A stretch of 64,000 bases of DNA from Pseudomonas sp. R5(2019) (lineage in GTDB: Bacteria > Pseudomonadota > Gammaproteobacteria > Pseudomonadales > Pseudomonadaceae). The notes beneath the pieces were generated by a model, which saw only the letters and a list, made by a program, of their open reading frames with translations, did not search any database and was not told the origin of the DNA. The translations under genes and the position numbers were made by a program. The stretch lies in NCBI RefSeq assembly GCF_009905435.1, contig NZ_JAAAMT010000010.1, forward strand, positions 1-64,000, given 5' to 3'. Shown one piece after another: positions 63,995 through 64,000 of the stretch. Every line of letters starts with the position of its first letter. The first letter of the stretch is position 1.

Positions 63995-64000
63995 GCGTGG

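Noticed and set aside
1..64000. CRISPR array, tRNA, rRNA, prophage or insertion sequence
   Set aside because: Repeats are paired inverted REPs without regular spacers; no tRNA-like cloverleaf, transposase, integrase or phage structural gene was recognised.

Overview
The window looks like a chromosomal segment of a fluorescent Pseudomonas (P. putida / P. fluorescens lineage). The evidence is high GC, AGGAG-type ribosome binding sites, dense Pseudomonas REP repeats with the classic 5'-GTGGGAGCGGAT core, and long blocks whose order matches what is known around speA-gcbA-ctpL-dsbD-aroQ-accBC and prmA-dusB-fis-purHD-retS in this genus. No rRNA, tRNA, CRISPR array, insertion sequence or prophage was recognised.

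Layout. (1) 0.16-6.2 kb: a divergent fatty-acyl set (thiolase against a FabG-like reductase and a MaoC hydratase), then a MazG-like pyrophosphohydrolase, the tRNA wobble methyltransferase CmoM and two DUF4136 lipoproteins. (2) 6.2-21.6 kb: a complete Flp/Tad pilus locus. It has TadG, a PprA-like sensor kinase, a TadE-like pseudopilin, the FppA prepilin peptidase, a PprB-like regulator, a small DUF3613-like protein, tadD-C-B-A-Z, rcpA and rcpC on the minus strand, and flp on the plus strand followed by a stand-alone receiver protein. Just upstream of flp lies an in-frame remnant of a second flp gene. (3) 21.6-31.6 kb: a YdcZ-type transporter, the PbpC / alpha-2-macroglobulin pair with a small membrane protein between them, and a MATE exporter. 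(4) 31.7-44.6 kb: speA, a YciH/SUI1 protein, a Nudix hydrolase, a DUF2333 protein, the diguanylate cyclase GcbA, a CtpL-like chemoreceptor, DsbD, AroQ and AccB-AccC. (5) 44.6-51.0 kb: an acetoin catabolic cluster (acoR, divergent acoXABC) with a recognisable sigma-54 promoter and upstream palindromes. (6) 51.2-61.7 kb: prmA, a zinc-ribbon DUF3426 membrane protein, dusB-fis, purH, purD, the hybrid sensor RetS and a MarC-family protein. (7) 61.7-64.0 kb: three tandem genes of unknown function on the minus strand. They share a fixed-spacing motif, have AT-richer patches, and run to the window edge.

Functional theme. The surface-attachment machinery (Tad pilus, PprAB), a c-di-GMP synthase (GcbA), RetS (the GacS antagonist) and chemotaxis sit among core housekeeping genes. 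Repeats occupy many of the intergenic gaps. They fall into several arm-sequence families, and two are nested inside a further 22-23 bp inverted repeat.

The items most worth a second look are the three-paralogue cassette at the right edge, the flp remnant fused in frame to flp, the nested repeat elements, and the acoX upstream architecture.
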